Source: Saccoglossus kowalevskii (Eukaryota; Hemichordata; Enteropneusta; Harrimaniidae). Taken from it: a stretch of DNA of 23,381 nt. Location: assembly GCF_000003605.2 (NCBI RefSeq), contig NW_003144786.1, forward strand, positions 1,653,861-1,677,241, in the 5' to 3' direction. The position numbers were made by a program, and so were the translations under genes. The notes under the pieces were generated by a model, which made no database searches, was not told the DNA's origin, and saw only the letters and a program-made list of their open reading frames with translations. Numbering within the stretch: the stretch's first letter is position 1; every line of letters begins with the position of its first letter. Shown one piece after another: positions 9,917 to 20,802 of the stretch.

Positions 9917-12900
9917 TTATATTGAACACACAGCGCATGTCAATTCGTGACCTTCGACGTAAGGACCGCATGGAAGTGAACCACAGCGGCCTTCTACAGG
10001 ATACAACAAGGCTCCGTTTAAATCGGCATTGCTTGCCATGCGACCTTCCGGGTTACGATCAACACAAATGAATTCGCTACGTTTATGATCGTGGTAATCA
10101 GACATAAGATATCCGTAATATTCCCTGGTCCATTGTTCTGATGGACATTCATTACGAGCCGGAACCATAAGCACGGATGATCTTTTAACTTTGCACACGG
10201 CACACACTGCATCAAGATCATGTACGCCTGCGAGAGGAGCGAAGTTACTTGTCTGGTATTCAGTGCCGTACATAAGTGAACGGCTTCCACCAGTACCAAT
10301 GTCGACGTCGTCAAATATGGGGTTAAGTGGCAGACACTGGTGGTTACTACCACTGCCGGTGTGCGTGTAAAAAGCACCTCCAATGACACCTAGAATTAGA
10401 GTAAAGTAATATTTAATAACATCAAATAAAGTTTAAAATCTTCCATTTTTTAAGAAATACGGTACCCGCGCATTATTGTTAATCAAAATAGATTTGTGAT
10501 ACAATATGGATGAAAACATGTATTTTTTGATACTTGTACAATACATTGTTTTTTTTTGTAACTTATTTATTTTCTTGGGCTGACACTACATGTAATACAT
10601 TTCATGAATACACAGATAAAAGACACTCCAAGTAATTCATATAAAAATGTTATTTTAAATTTGGTATCAGAAGACCATTTCTTTTTGTGTGACGTTTTTT
10701 TCTATTTTTTGTTTGGCGATCATGCACTCAATTTGAAAATGATGTTTAAGTAAATTGATAAAATTTGCATAGTTAGGTTTCTGTTTCGTCCATTTAGAGT
10801 AGTATATGTGGTTTCTGATCAGTGAGCAAACAAAGTTCACCGGCCAATCGTACTCCGGGTCCCCTAGTATCATACAAAGTTTACCAGGTACCTCCGTGAT
10901 TTTCAGTGGTCTTCCCAGTTCCTTGATAACATCATGCCAGAGGGATTCAGTTAGATTATCCTCAATTAAAATATAATCAAGTCTACTCTGTATAACATAT
11001 GGCTTCCTTCTTCGCCTTGTGAATCTTCTCCGGTTTGGATTAATTAACCTCCAAATGTCGACCATGTTAAAATGTTCCATAATGTTATTTATGATATCAA
11101 TAGATTTTTTCCAACTTTTAGGATTCCCTCCATCTCTATCCCACCTAATATCAAGGACACAGTTTAAATCACCTCCCCAGATAATTGCACTTTCAGGTTC
11201 AAATAAGTTGTCTAGTGGCAACTGGCGAATTTCTGATATAAATTTACTGTGATCTATTTCTTGGTTTGGCGCATAAGTATACAATGCATTGTCCCTGTAG
11301 CATGGAAGCTATTCGTTTGATGAAACAATAAAATGATCAAGTGAATACTGTTGCACGGGCTGCAAAGGCAATATTACTAGCCTACCATAAATCGTAATCC
11401 AATGTGGGTTCACCATTTTCAGTTTCAAACAACAAAATTAACAAATACAAGTTTTCATTCATATTACATCTTCAATAAAGAAATCAAAATATTGTTCATG
11501 GTATTTACCTTCGTACACTAGTTGTGCATCGCCTTCACATTCTGTTCTTCCCCACCTAATATACAAGGCACTAGTATTAGCCATTTTAGTATGCGTAGTG
11601 TCCGTGATGTAATTTTGCAAACCAGGTGGGCCAACTAAGAAATGAAAATGTAAAAAAATAAACACCCACGTCACAGCATTCGCCAACAGTGTTAATTTAC
11701 ATTAATATGGCATTACATAATTCTATATTTCATATGCAAGATGACGTACCTCACTTTCAGGGACAGTCGTAGAATAGTCTACCTACCTGGTCCTGCTTTT
11801 CCCGGTATTCCGCTTTCTCCGGGTACGCCCGGATTCCCAGGTGGGCCAGGTTCTCCCCGTGGTCCTATATTTCCAGGAGAACCGTCTCGTCCATCTCGTC
11901 CCGGCATGCCATCTCGCCCATCCCTGCCAGTTCCAAGGAGTCGAAATAAACTGTCCAGACTTAAATTTATATCTACAGATAAAAATACGAAAGAATAAAA
12001 TACAATCCGATACATTACGATGTGGTACCATATTATATATATATCTATGGAGTATTTTTTATAGATACCTGTACTTTCAGAAACCAATTCAGATATATCT
12101 CTTTTAATAATCTTTGTTTGGTCAATACCACTGAGACGAGTTTGTTCATCTTCATCCTAAAATATAGAAATAACAGGTCTAAAGAAGGTCAACAAGGGAT
12201 ATTTTCGTAAGCTGTAACCACATGTTTTTATTTTCTGTAACAATATAATTTAAATAAAAAAATAAAAAAACGTAATTTCGTAGACATGGGCAAGGTGTAA
12301 AATGTGAACAGCTATTTTATTCTTACATAATTCAGATTAAGATCCTATTTTTTGTCAGCGTATAAAGCATTTTCCACATTAAAATTGTCATGCCAAAAAT
12401 CGTGCATGCGCTAAACCTTCCAGGTGAGGTCGCACAATGGGCAGTGAAGTTCTTGAATTTTGGACGTGTTCTTTGCGATATACCTCCCGCCGGGTATAAT
12501 TAAGGGGATTCTCGTATATAATGTGCACTGTTCAATGTTCTTCTGGTAGCATATGGTGTCTCTGTCATCAGGAAACCATTAGAGCTTAAAATATTATTGA
12601 ATGTTGATGCTGTCGACTAAGTTGTTACATATAACTCGATGAGGAAATTCGGTCACGCACACATTTTATATCTCATCGATTGAATCCTTACAGTCATATA
12701 TATTTATATTTATTTTATTTATATTTACTAATAGCTCGTAAGTTGGAAGCACAGCTTACTTTTATTTACTAATAGCTCGTAGACTGTAAATGTGTTTTAA
12801 AATATGACATATTTGTCCCCACTTTAAAATCACTTTATATAAAGTGTTTAATAATTAAACTCATAAAATCGCAAATGAGTTATTTTACAACATTACTGTT

Positions 12901-15900
12901 TTAAAATAATTTTTGTTACTGTTTTGTGATAAAAATTTAAAGTGTTTATAAGCTTGTCCCCACTTTAAAAACACTTAGTGTTTATAATCTGCATAATTGC
13001 GAGAAGTGTATATTATGAAAACGTATGCAGTTAGTGTTTTATTGCAACATTTCAGGGATGTTTTTACACATAAAACATTTAAAAAGTGATTTTACTAGAC
13101 ACACATTTTGTAAAGTGTTTATTATCATGACAGAAAAAGTATCTCAACCGAAGACATGTTTTAATGAAGTGTTTACTATCACAACTTTTTTGATAAGTGA
13201 TTTCCTTTAAACACACATTTTGAAGAGTTTCCACATATCATGTCTCGTTATGCAGTATGGAATTATCTGCCCCTGTAAATGCATAAACTTGAGTTTAGTC
13301 AATTATCCCACACATAATGAAATGAATGGAGGCCGCTGAAAATGTCAATGCAGTACACTGTCGACACGTGCTCTATCAATTACACTCTCCAAATGTTTCG
13401 TAACGGAGTAACAATATTATCATACCTTCAGGTTTGTTTAGGATAAATTCCGGTCCCTTCTTTCCTCTAATCTAAAAAGGCGTCATTGTTGTTGCTTCTT
13501 TAATGCCACCTGTCCACATATTCCCGATAGTATAATTCAATCATTGAATGGGTGTGCGCACGACACAAGTTACCAGTTACTTGAACAGGCTACATATTAT
13601 GATGTGCATCGTGAACACCGTTGTTTACGAAAGGTATCTCAAAATGTTTGCAAGAAGTAGCAAACTAAATTATTGTTCAATATTTTTTCCATTTTGTATT
13701 TTTATTGTATTAATGGAATTTCTGAATAACAGTTAAATGATTATGTATTATTAGAAACTTAGAGGAGCTCGTTTAAATTAGACGCAAATTTGCACAGGTG
13801 TGAGGTAATCGCCATATTGGAATTCAACGCTGAGGCTCCACCAATAGAATAATAGCTATAAAAAAATGAATCTAATGAATAGAGCAGAGGGAATTCAACT
13901 TGTGACAGGTACGTGATATGCACACTCGCAAAATATATGAATATATAAAGCGGTTTATTATTGAAAATACTAAAATCAATAAATTTATCTTTACATGCCT
14001 GTGTGAGCAGTGTTCGAAATTAACTGAAAATCATAACAGGCCCGAAGGACCTATGTCAAATTAAAACTGTAGGTCCTTCTAGCTAACTGTAGGCCCTGAT
14101 ATTTAACAAACAAAGACTAAACGGATCATACAAAACCTTTATTTACTAATTAATCAGATATATTATCTGCAGCCTCAAAGACGTCATCATTTCTTTCATC
14201 GTCACTAAACTCAACAAAATCTTCAGAAAAAAACACTGTCATGATCACTGGCCGACTCTGAATCTGACATGCATTTTGCATCATGCTCACAATCATTGGC
14301 GTCAGCCTCATCTTCTACAAGGATCAATTCTGCTGCACGATCCTCGACAAGGCCGGCAATACATCACCTTGTTATCAAACCTTGTTGTTGTTATCAAAAA
14401 GTAACCAGTCTTTGAACTCCGCCTGCCAGCTAACTTGGAATGTGCGTGGTTTACGCCTGGACCGTTCGTATTCTTGCTGTTTGTCACGCCTTTCTTGTGT
14501 GGTTTTCACACGTTTAGCAGCAGGCTCCTGGCAGTTTAAATATTGCCACATACTTCGATGTAGACGTAACTCTGCAGTGTGTTCGATGCAAATCAAAGAT
14601 GGCGGAACATAAAATGTATGCGCGAATTCTATTGGTTTGAATCGGAGGCTTGATCGGCCTACATCCAATCAGATCGTTTGTTACAGTTACCACGTTCGGC
14701 GCATTTCGCGATCATTCGGCGAGCTGGGCTCATACCACTAATTGAATTTCCATAGACGACAATGTTAACATATGACGAGATTGCTATATGAAAATGACGA
14801 AGAAAGTTGAAAATATGGCTCAAAAATGGGAAATCAACATGCCAGTAATCAACCATATGAAAAAAACTAACATGTTGGCCAGCTCAAACTCTTGCATATC
14901 CCAGGTAAACAAGACACACCTACTGTATTTGGATTGCACCAAGAGAAATCACTGGAAAACCACCAAGATTAGAACATCCATTAACACACAGAATAAACCC
15001 ACAGGTACACAGTCGCTAAGTAGTAAACAAAAGACCACATGTTGGTCTCACCTCTGACCCAGGTGATTACGCCCTCATACAGGGAGCACCTGAGAAAAAT
15101 AATATTTAAAAAATTTCATTGGTTCTTGCTGGGCATTTAAATTGGCCATTGGTTAATTAGTGGCATGAGACCAGCTTGAATTATGACTCGTATGCCCAGG
15201 TCGATGAGTGATGCCATTTGTTGATCAAACGTGCAAGAAAACGCAATTTTGAAACAATTCTGGAGTTACTATAGATATTTATTATATATGTGGTCTTACA
15301 ATCATACTAAATAATGGAACATTTTTTTAAAATATAAATTTATGGTCGGTCGCAAGGACTGATGGTTTTTCACAGCTCTAGGCCCTTTACACCCACTGTC
15401 GGCGTGAGGCCGACGGACCGACGCTAATTTCGAACACTGTGTGTGAGCGTTTTTTTCAAATAAATATGCTGCATACAGTCGATAATAAGTATTTTGTTTA
15501 TTATAAATGCGTACTTAAGACGGCATACAAAAGTGTCCTGTATATGAACACTTATATAATAGTGTGTTTTAGGAGGGACTTCAAAATAAAACAGTTTTAA
15601 AGAAAAGTGTTTTAGTTACTATTATGAACTTGTGTACGACACGTATACATAAAACATGCATAGTCGGGTATTTTCCCTTGAGATATTGCATGTTTGTTTG
15701 TTTCAGGATGTGCTTCAAGATAAACAATTTGGAAGAAAGAGTGTTAATCACGCTTATGAACACAATTGTGCCTTATACAATAACACTTTGCAAAACATTT
15801 ATAATCTGGTGTTTTGGGTTGAATTATCGTTGGTAATTTTGCTTTCTGAAGTGTTTCAAACAGTTTTCGGGAAAAAAAATGACATGTGAAAGTGCTCAGT

Positions 15901-18900
15901 TCTGAATGGAACTACAACTACCGTTCATCAAATGCGGAGTATTAAAATGCGTTAGGTAGCTAATTCACCACGTGTTTCGATTTCGAATTGTACTTAGGTT
16001 GGTAAGACCATAAAAGCGTACATACAATAAATTCTCCCACTACTTGGTGCTTGACATACAATTGTTTTCTGAAGGTAATGTCATCTCATTATGCATTGAA
16101 TTACGTCACTTTCGGTGATTGTCTTGTTGGCATATACACCATATCCACCCGTGTACTTACAAGTCCCCAGACTTTTCATTCAATATTGTTAATACTGCTT
16201 GCATGAAATTGGATGCACTAGTCCATAAATATACTATAAATAAACACTTCAATGACGCATTTATATCCCGAAAAACAGTGTATTTTTATGTGTTTACAAT
16301 GCTCTTAATTTTCATCAAAAAGTGCTTTAATAATTCTATCATGATTTATATTTCAGTCAGTTTGACAGTGGTTGCCATGACATATACTGATAAAGGTTAA
16401 TGACAAGACCAGATGGCGAGCTGGTCGAAATCAACCAAAAACATCTTATGACTCTGCAGTTTTTAAGATACAAGACAGTAGCTGTAATTCTAAACCAATG
16501 TTGTTTGCGATTTTAACTAAGGTGGTATCTTTGTGGAATGTTAGTGCGAGACTATTACCCCATCAATATTAGTTAGCGTTGACAATGTATAGAAATGTTT
16601 TCTCTAGACAGCTTGACGATTAATCAATTGATTATGATGTGTAAAACTTTCATGTGATTGGTTGTTTGTTGGAAGGCAAGGCCTTGGAGTCTCTTATACT
16701 GATTGTAATTGGTTAAGGGGTGACAAGAAATAAAGATTGATTTAATGCTGTCTCGGGTGAAAACCATGGACTTGGCAGAGAATCGTTTTGGGAACATGAA
16801 CGAAGCTTGTGTGTGTCTTTTGTCAGCCTAGCGTGGAAACGACCGAATCCCGGTTACCTAAGTGAAAGGTTTTTAACCATCAAAAATACCTATCACAATT
16901 CCCCAAAACGCATTTCTAAAAACACTAAAACACTACTGTTTTGATAGCAAATACAGGTGTTTTATTGTATAAAACACCTGTTTTTAATTGCAACAGTGTG
17001 TTTTCAATTAAAACGACGTATTTTAATCAAAAACATGCTTCCAAGATTTACAGTGTACATACCCAACACCGGCTATTCTATTACTGAAGTTATTATGTAT
17101 TGCGGTAATAATTAGGTGAATTCACGTTGAATGATTTTTAGTGACTTTTAGTATTGGCAGTTGGCAACTTCAAAAACAATGCTGTGCTCATGGAAATGTC
17201 TGTTCTACTTCCTGTCAGGAAACTTGGCCATTATTGGGAGTATGTAACAGCACACGAATGAAACGTGATTTCGGCATACGCCGAGTGGGTTCACTTCCTG
17301 GTATGAAACGCAAATCATTAATCTTTAAAAAACGTCGAAGACTGTGGTTGAATATCACAATAGAAGACAGGATTCCTATTGGAACGATTCTGGTTACTAC
17401 GATATATACTACGCAGTTACGGGACAGTATTCTACAACAATGCATATGTACTGCAGTTTATTTTGATTCGTTCTTGAAATCAAAATCGGTATTTCCACAC
17501 CCCATATGCAAATGAGCAAACAAAGTAGTCCCTTCAGGAGTATTGTTTTTTGAAACATAGCAGAAATAAACAATATTTAGTAGTACGTTATTTTTCCCTT
17601 AGAGTACATGAATATACTTGCCGAGTGAAATTAAAGTTGAACAGTAATGGTACTTTTAGGCAGTCACTTATTTTGACTAAAACTAATTTGCATATCACCC
17701 ATGCAATAATGTTTTCGGTATTTTCACGGTCGATATGCAAATGAACATGGTATTTCTATTGGCAAACCGAACAAATTTGCATCTGCTATTTTTATCTGAT
17801 TAAAATCGTTCAGCAATATAATTAGCATATTAGGTGTACATGTACATCACATATAATACTGAGATTAGAAGAACTTAATGTGTGTTGACCACCGGGAAAC
17901 TGAGTTTTATAACCCTGGAGAGCTCTCGGAAGATCCACACGCAGTAAATGTATAGGTAGATCGTATAGTGGCGGGTAAGTTAAAGGAATAAGTGGTAAAT
18001 ACTTAGGCGACACGAAGTATACGGTTTGACTGCATGCTCACTGAGAACATTCACAATTAAAACTCGTTTATACCATGGAGCTAAAAAAAGAAGGAGAGAG
18101 GACGCAATATAAGCCAATAAACTCCCTTTGTTTCACGCCCAGATTATCCAATTAAACCCATTGAATTTCGTTCTATGGAAATCCACGATAGCTGGTGTAT
18201 GTTTGCACAATGAGACGTGCCGTAGTACTGTATTTCAAGTGAGATGTACGCCCCTCTCATAAAATTGAATGCGCAGTTAACAAATAAGGTCACTGCGTAT
18301 GCGCAGTGGCGTGTGATTGGTGCATTAGGTCATTCTGCGTATTTGAAGACCGGAAGCACAACAGTCGGACGATTATTCAAGAATTGGCGTCAATTTACAA
18401 CATTTTTGTGCTCCGTGAAGTTGACGATTTTCGAGGCTTGATTACCAAATTTTCCGCAAACATTTGCAAAACAGTTCAACTTGATTTATTATCGTTGTGA
18501 AGTTGGCTTTTAGACTCTATTTTCATTTTCTGCGAGCGCCGTCCAGCGATCGGTAAAGATCGCATTTCATATGTCGATGGTTCGCCGCTAGGTTGGAAGA
18601 TTACTGTACTGTTTGTTACTGTGCGCATGCGCAGTCAACTCTATCGCGCTTTCCGTCCCAGAGGCCTTTGCACACAGTGTGCCGGCGAATACCGAATGCG
18701 TTCCGAATATACACGAATCACGTAATCCAATTAGAAGGGATTAAACAGACAACAGGGAAGAGATTGTTTATCTTTTGGCTAAGCAAACAAGAACCAACTA
18801 ACGTGGTACCATGGAACTATAAACCATATAGTTCCATGGTAAAATCATGGAGCCGCGACCATCGATATCATGGAAGGTAAAAAGAGAGCAGATAGGACGA

Positions 18901-20561
18901 CTTTTAATCCGATTTATTTCTTTTGTTTCAAGCTGACAATATCGCCTTATTGCTATTGTTTATATTTCGTTTTACCCCGTCACCAGTACCGCTATTTACT
19001 CAGCGAAATGGGATGAACTCACATTTTTCGTGACTGAAAAAAAAATCACCATCACGAGTGGCACTGCGCATCAGCGAAGAGACGGAAGAGTGTATGCGCA
19101 GAAAGGTTCACGTGACGTCATAGGTCATTGACAAGGCCTGACACCGGAAACAAAACACTCGTCAGTTGTTTTCCAGCGTGAGCAGATGATACGCTGCTCG
19201 GTCGCTGCACGTAAACTTGTTCCATCTTTAAAGACGAAAAAACTACACGCCCGGTTGTCTCCCGAAGTATTTAAAAAGCTCAAGTGGGACTTTATGTCAG
19301 GCACTTTCGAGTAAGCTTTGTCTTGTTTGTATGCGGTGATATGCGATGGTGAAAAAAACGAGATTTTTTCGCAATAGAGTCTCCATTTTGTTACCGCCTC
19401 GACACAACAAATATACTTATAAATACGTTGTGTGTGTGATCATATGGAAGGTGGTACTGGTGTGATTACGAACAGTTATTGTTGTGTCAGTTTTCTGATA
19501 TGAGCATATAAATACATATTTTTCATTTCATTTTAACGATTTTTACATTTATTGTCCGCGATTGAAATACTCAAATAGGGAAAGATGTTGAGTTATGGTT
19601 ATGTTGCTGTCTTGCTTGATAGTTTTACTGGTGCAGCAAGATTTGTTGTCATGTTTGAATTGAGCCAACCCGAATATTAATTATTCACGTAATCGCATTA
19701 CGGAATTGTTTACCAAGTAAATAAATCGAAACGATCATCGAACAAGGGAGAACAATTATAGCGTCCTATTTCCTCTCTTTTTACCTTCCATGATCGATAT
19801 CAACCTCAGACCACATGTGCTCAGACTAGTAAAACATCAAGGTACCAGCAAGTTTCTGCTGGCAGCGTTGCGGCGTTACTCAGTTCATAATAAAGATTAC
19901 CAACGCCAAATGAGTAACATTTTAACCAGTAACCAAGACTCGTTCAATCCACGACCAGCAAGCAACATCACAAATGCAGTTGTAGCGCGCCGCTGTCGAC
20001 GAAAGTCATTCTGTCAGTGGCAGTTGCACGGCATGTTTGCCAATGCACAGATCTGTGGAGGAACTTTTAACTTCCACATAAACTGTGTATCACAGAGAAC
20101 TATGAGAGAACGGTTACCCTTGTTTTAGCCATGGACCTTAAAAGACGTAAATAAGTAAATAAGGACAATACAACATAACGTAAATACCAAGTATGTATAG
20201 GACATGTCGGATTTTTTGACGAAATCGCCCAAATAAACGTGTATGTAAGTCATTATAAACTCTGATCGATGAATCAATACTATGCAGTGTACCAGTGTAT
20301 AAATGGACGTTTCATACGGTCATCGAATGTATGGTGGAGTCTAATTATAGGAGTTCTACTTACAAGGTTTACAGAAGTATATCTGTGTATCCGCAGTTCC
20401 TCTACCAAGCTTTGTATCTTTGATTCGTGTTCTTGTACTTTCAAATAGAGAAAAACCGTTGACGTAACGCTGAAGATAGCCACTATTAAAGTTGCTAGAA
20501 ATGTTACCCAAGAAAGGCAACGCAGATTGGTATGCGTGTTGCTCGCACACTGGTTCGACAT
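9917..20561 (-). CDS. Membrane-anchored short-chain collagen C4-like protein (gene B), 5 exons, 356 aa
   Basis: Exons: 20561-20364, 12156-12069, 11972-11787, 11634-11509, 10389-9917, phases 0,1,1,1 as in gene A; stop TAA at 9919-9917. The ATG has an in-frame TAA 18 bases upstream and A at -3. Residues 17-40 form the membrane segment, 41-66 a charged stalk, Lys84-Arg85 a dibasic site, 111-164 an 18-triplet collagen tract (GRDGRDGMPGRDGRDG start), then Asn-Thr-Ser (177), YIRWGR (182-187) and the Cys-rich C-terminal domain from Gly200 (GGAFYTHTGSGSNHQCLP, CAVCKV, VPARNECPS, CGSLPCGPYVEG, CAVCSI). It lacks the CysCys pair of gene A. Exons 2-5 are close together and secure. Exon 1 lies about 8.2 kb upstream; it is assigned because its strand, phase-0 donor, membrane and stalk content and its place after gene C all fit. 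Intron 4 holds a LINE, intron 1 several transposons. An intervening or alternative exon (see 13426-13471) cannot be excluded. Confidence 0.78.
10549..11279 (-). mobile_element. 5'-truncated, internally deleted LINE (L1-like) in intron 4 of gene B
   Basis: The minus-strand frame (stop at 10669-10667) begins in an AP-endonuclease domain: TYAPN, WGGDLNCVLD, SRLDYILI. It then passes without a break into the region that follows the reverse transcriptase in such elements (PVNFVCSLIRNHIYYSKW, KPNYANF). The whole reverse transcriptase is missing. The 3' end has an AATAAA (10571-10566) and an A run (T run at 10549-10557 on plus). Flanks TACAATACATTG (10537-10548) and TACAATGCATTG (11280-11291) match at 11 of 12 and look like the target duplication, placing the truncated 5' end at 11279. 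It is antisense-neutral to splicing: same strand as the gene but wholly intronic. Not competent to move. Confidence 0.75.
12716..13180. repeat. Local repeats of TTACTAATAGCTCGTA and AAAGTGTTTAT in gene B intron 1
   Basis: TTACTAATAGCTCGTA occurs twice about 40 bases apart. TTGTCCCCACTTTAAAA occurs twice about 140 bases apart (near 12815 and 12955). AAGTGTTTA-type words occur at least five times to about 13170. Similar AACACTT/AAGTGTT words recur near 15530-15610 and 16900-17000. No gene was recognised. Confidence 0.5.
13426..13471 (-). other. Candidate 46-base micro-exon in intron 1 of gene B
   Basis: On the minus strand the stretch is preceded by CTTTTTAG and followed by GTATGA, good acceptor and donor matches. 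Read in phase 0 it is open (IRGKKGPEFILNKPE) and leaves phase 1, the same in/out phases as exon 2 of genes A and B. It could therefore replace exon 2 in an alternative transcript but could not be added to it without a frameshift. The product has no Lys-Arg pair of the exon 2 type (it has GKKG). Chance is a real possibility for so short a stretch. Confidence 0.22.
14008..15439 (-). mobile_element. hAT transposon, internally deleted, with perfect 8-bp target duplication
   Basis: Terminal inverted repeats CAGTGTTCGAAATTA are 15 of 15 identical (14008-14022 and 15425-15439). They are flanked by the 8-bp duplication TGTGTGAG at 14000-14007 and 15440-15447, both perfect. CAG-type ends and 8-bp duplications are diagnostic of hAT. 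A minus-strand ORF gives the start of a hAT-type protein, but the transposase core and C-terminal dimerisation domain are absent, so the copy is non-autonomous. The acidic 3' segment ends near 14150 with an AATAAA. It sits in the long intron 1 of gene B. The intact duplication suggests a fairly young insertion. Confidence 0.88.
14375..14551 (-). pseudogene. N-terminal fragment of the hAT element protein
   Basis: ATG at 14551 begins MWQYLNCQEPAAKRVKTTQE, continues with a Lys/Arg-rich stretch and RTFQVSWQAEFKDWLLFD, then stops at TGA after NNNKV. The block FQxSWxxEFxDWLxxD is the start of the TTF-type/zinc-finger-862-like domain that precedes the Cys-rich finger in many animal hAT proteins. The expected CxxC finger is missing. 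Downstream, in another frame (about 14345-14160), is an acidic Asp/Glu/Ser tract (SEDFVEFSDDERNDD, ending NISD and stop) that looks like a remnant of the same gene after an internal deletion. Confidence 0.5.
16953..16981. repeat. Perfect 13-bp-stem hairpin
   Basis: Arms ACAGGTGTTTTAT and ATAAAACACCTGT are exact complements around the loop TGT. It lies in gene B intron 1, in DNA rich in AAAACAC words. Confidence 0.7.
17506..17782. promoter_or_regulatory. Cluster of four ATGCAAAT octamers
   Basis: Perfect copies at 17506-17513 (+), 17686-17693 (-), 17735-17742 (+) and 17775-17782 (-). Two of them sit in a longer direct repeat (CGGTATTT, CAC, then ATATGCAAATGARCA). The octamer is the classical POU-factor site. 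Within gene B intron 1; enhancer function is inference. Confidence 0.35.
18622..18633. promoter_or_regulatory. Perfect NRF-1-type palindrome
   Basis: TGCGCATGCGCA, a perfect match to the known NRF-1 consensus. A related palindrome (CACTGCG/CGCAGTG) lies at about 18291-18308. The interval 18240-18700 is richer in CpG than its surroundings, so a small promoter-like island is possible, but no gene start was recognised. Confidence 0.3.
18808..18840. repeat. Perfect 14-bp-stem hairpin near the P-like element
   Basis: Arms ACCATGGAACTATA and TATAGTTCCATGGT are exact complements around a 5-base loop. It ends about 20 bases before the target duplication of the P-like element and is outside it. Confidence 0.75.
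18869..19792. mobile_element. Non-autonomous P-superfamily-like element with 31-bp TIRs
   Basis: The 31-base ends match at 29 of 31 in inverted orientation (left 18869-18899, right 19762-19792; both begin CATGGAAGGTAAAAAGAGAG). They are flanked by a perfect 8-bp duplication ATCGATAT (18861-18868 and 19793-19800). CATG-starting 31-bp TIRs plus 8-bp duplications are the pattern of P elements; hAT also gives 8-bp duplications but usually CAG ends. The 924-bp interior has no recognisable transposase or THAP domain. It holds a CpG-rich stretch (about 19060-19300) with TGACGTCA at 19113-19120, two TGCGCA-type motifs, and a 42-codon ORF (19187-19315) that I do not recognise. Confidence 0.75.
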
Positions 20562-20676
20562 CTTGTTTTTGCCGAGTTAAAACATGATCAGTTAGACGAA
20601 ACCTAAGCCTCTACTGGAGGGTCTATGACGCGAACAATGGGTGTAGAATAAGGCACGCACTCAGCATATGTTTAGA

Positions 20677-20703
20677 CACAGTCCCTCTTATAGAGGGACT
20701 GTG
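20677..20703 (-). promoter_or_regulatory. Perfect hairpin with central TATA motif upstream of gene B
   Basis: Arms CACAGTCCCTCT and AGAGGGACTGTG are perfect complements around a 3-base loop; on the minus strand the centre reads CTCTATAAGAG. It lies about 116 bases before the gene B ATG. The same hairpin recurs at 22912-22941 inside a MITE-like element, so it may be a mobile palindrome that landed in, or supplied, the promoter. Core-promoter use is inference. Confidence 0.35.
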
Positions 20704-20802
20704 GTATAGATGATAAACAAATCAACGAAATATGAATCTATTGTTTATCACTGATGTCGACATATACTACGTTCACGTTACGGGTCTCGGCACTTGCCAA
20801 AA

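Larger units (their letters stand above)
12157..20363 (-). other. Very long intron 1 of gene B
   Basis: About 8.2 kb between the membrane-segment exon and exon 2, against about 1.5 kb in gene A. It carries the hAT and P-like elements, hairpins, octamer cluster and repeat words listed separately. The parts 15448-16900 and 19801-20363 hold no feature I can support. Confidence 0.6.

Noticed and set aside
11841-12107. Plus-strand ORFs over the collagen exon of gene B
   Set aside because: Antisense shadow of the Gly-X-Y exon; proline-rich pattern comes from the GC-biased collagen codons.
17141-17515. 124-codon plus-strand ORF in gene B intron 1
   Set aside because: No domain recognised, overlapped by an antisense ORF, and its end lies in the duplicated octamer block; likely chance.
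18593-18880. 95-codon plus-strand ORF ending in the P-like element
   Set aside because: Its end runs into the transposon TIR and part of it is the 14-bp hairpin; no recognisable domain.
19790-20128. 112-codon plus-strand ORF after the P-like element
   Set aside because: Starts inside the TIR/target duplication and matches nothing I know. Joining it to the ORF before the insertion also gave no recognisable protein.
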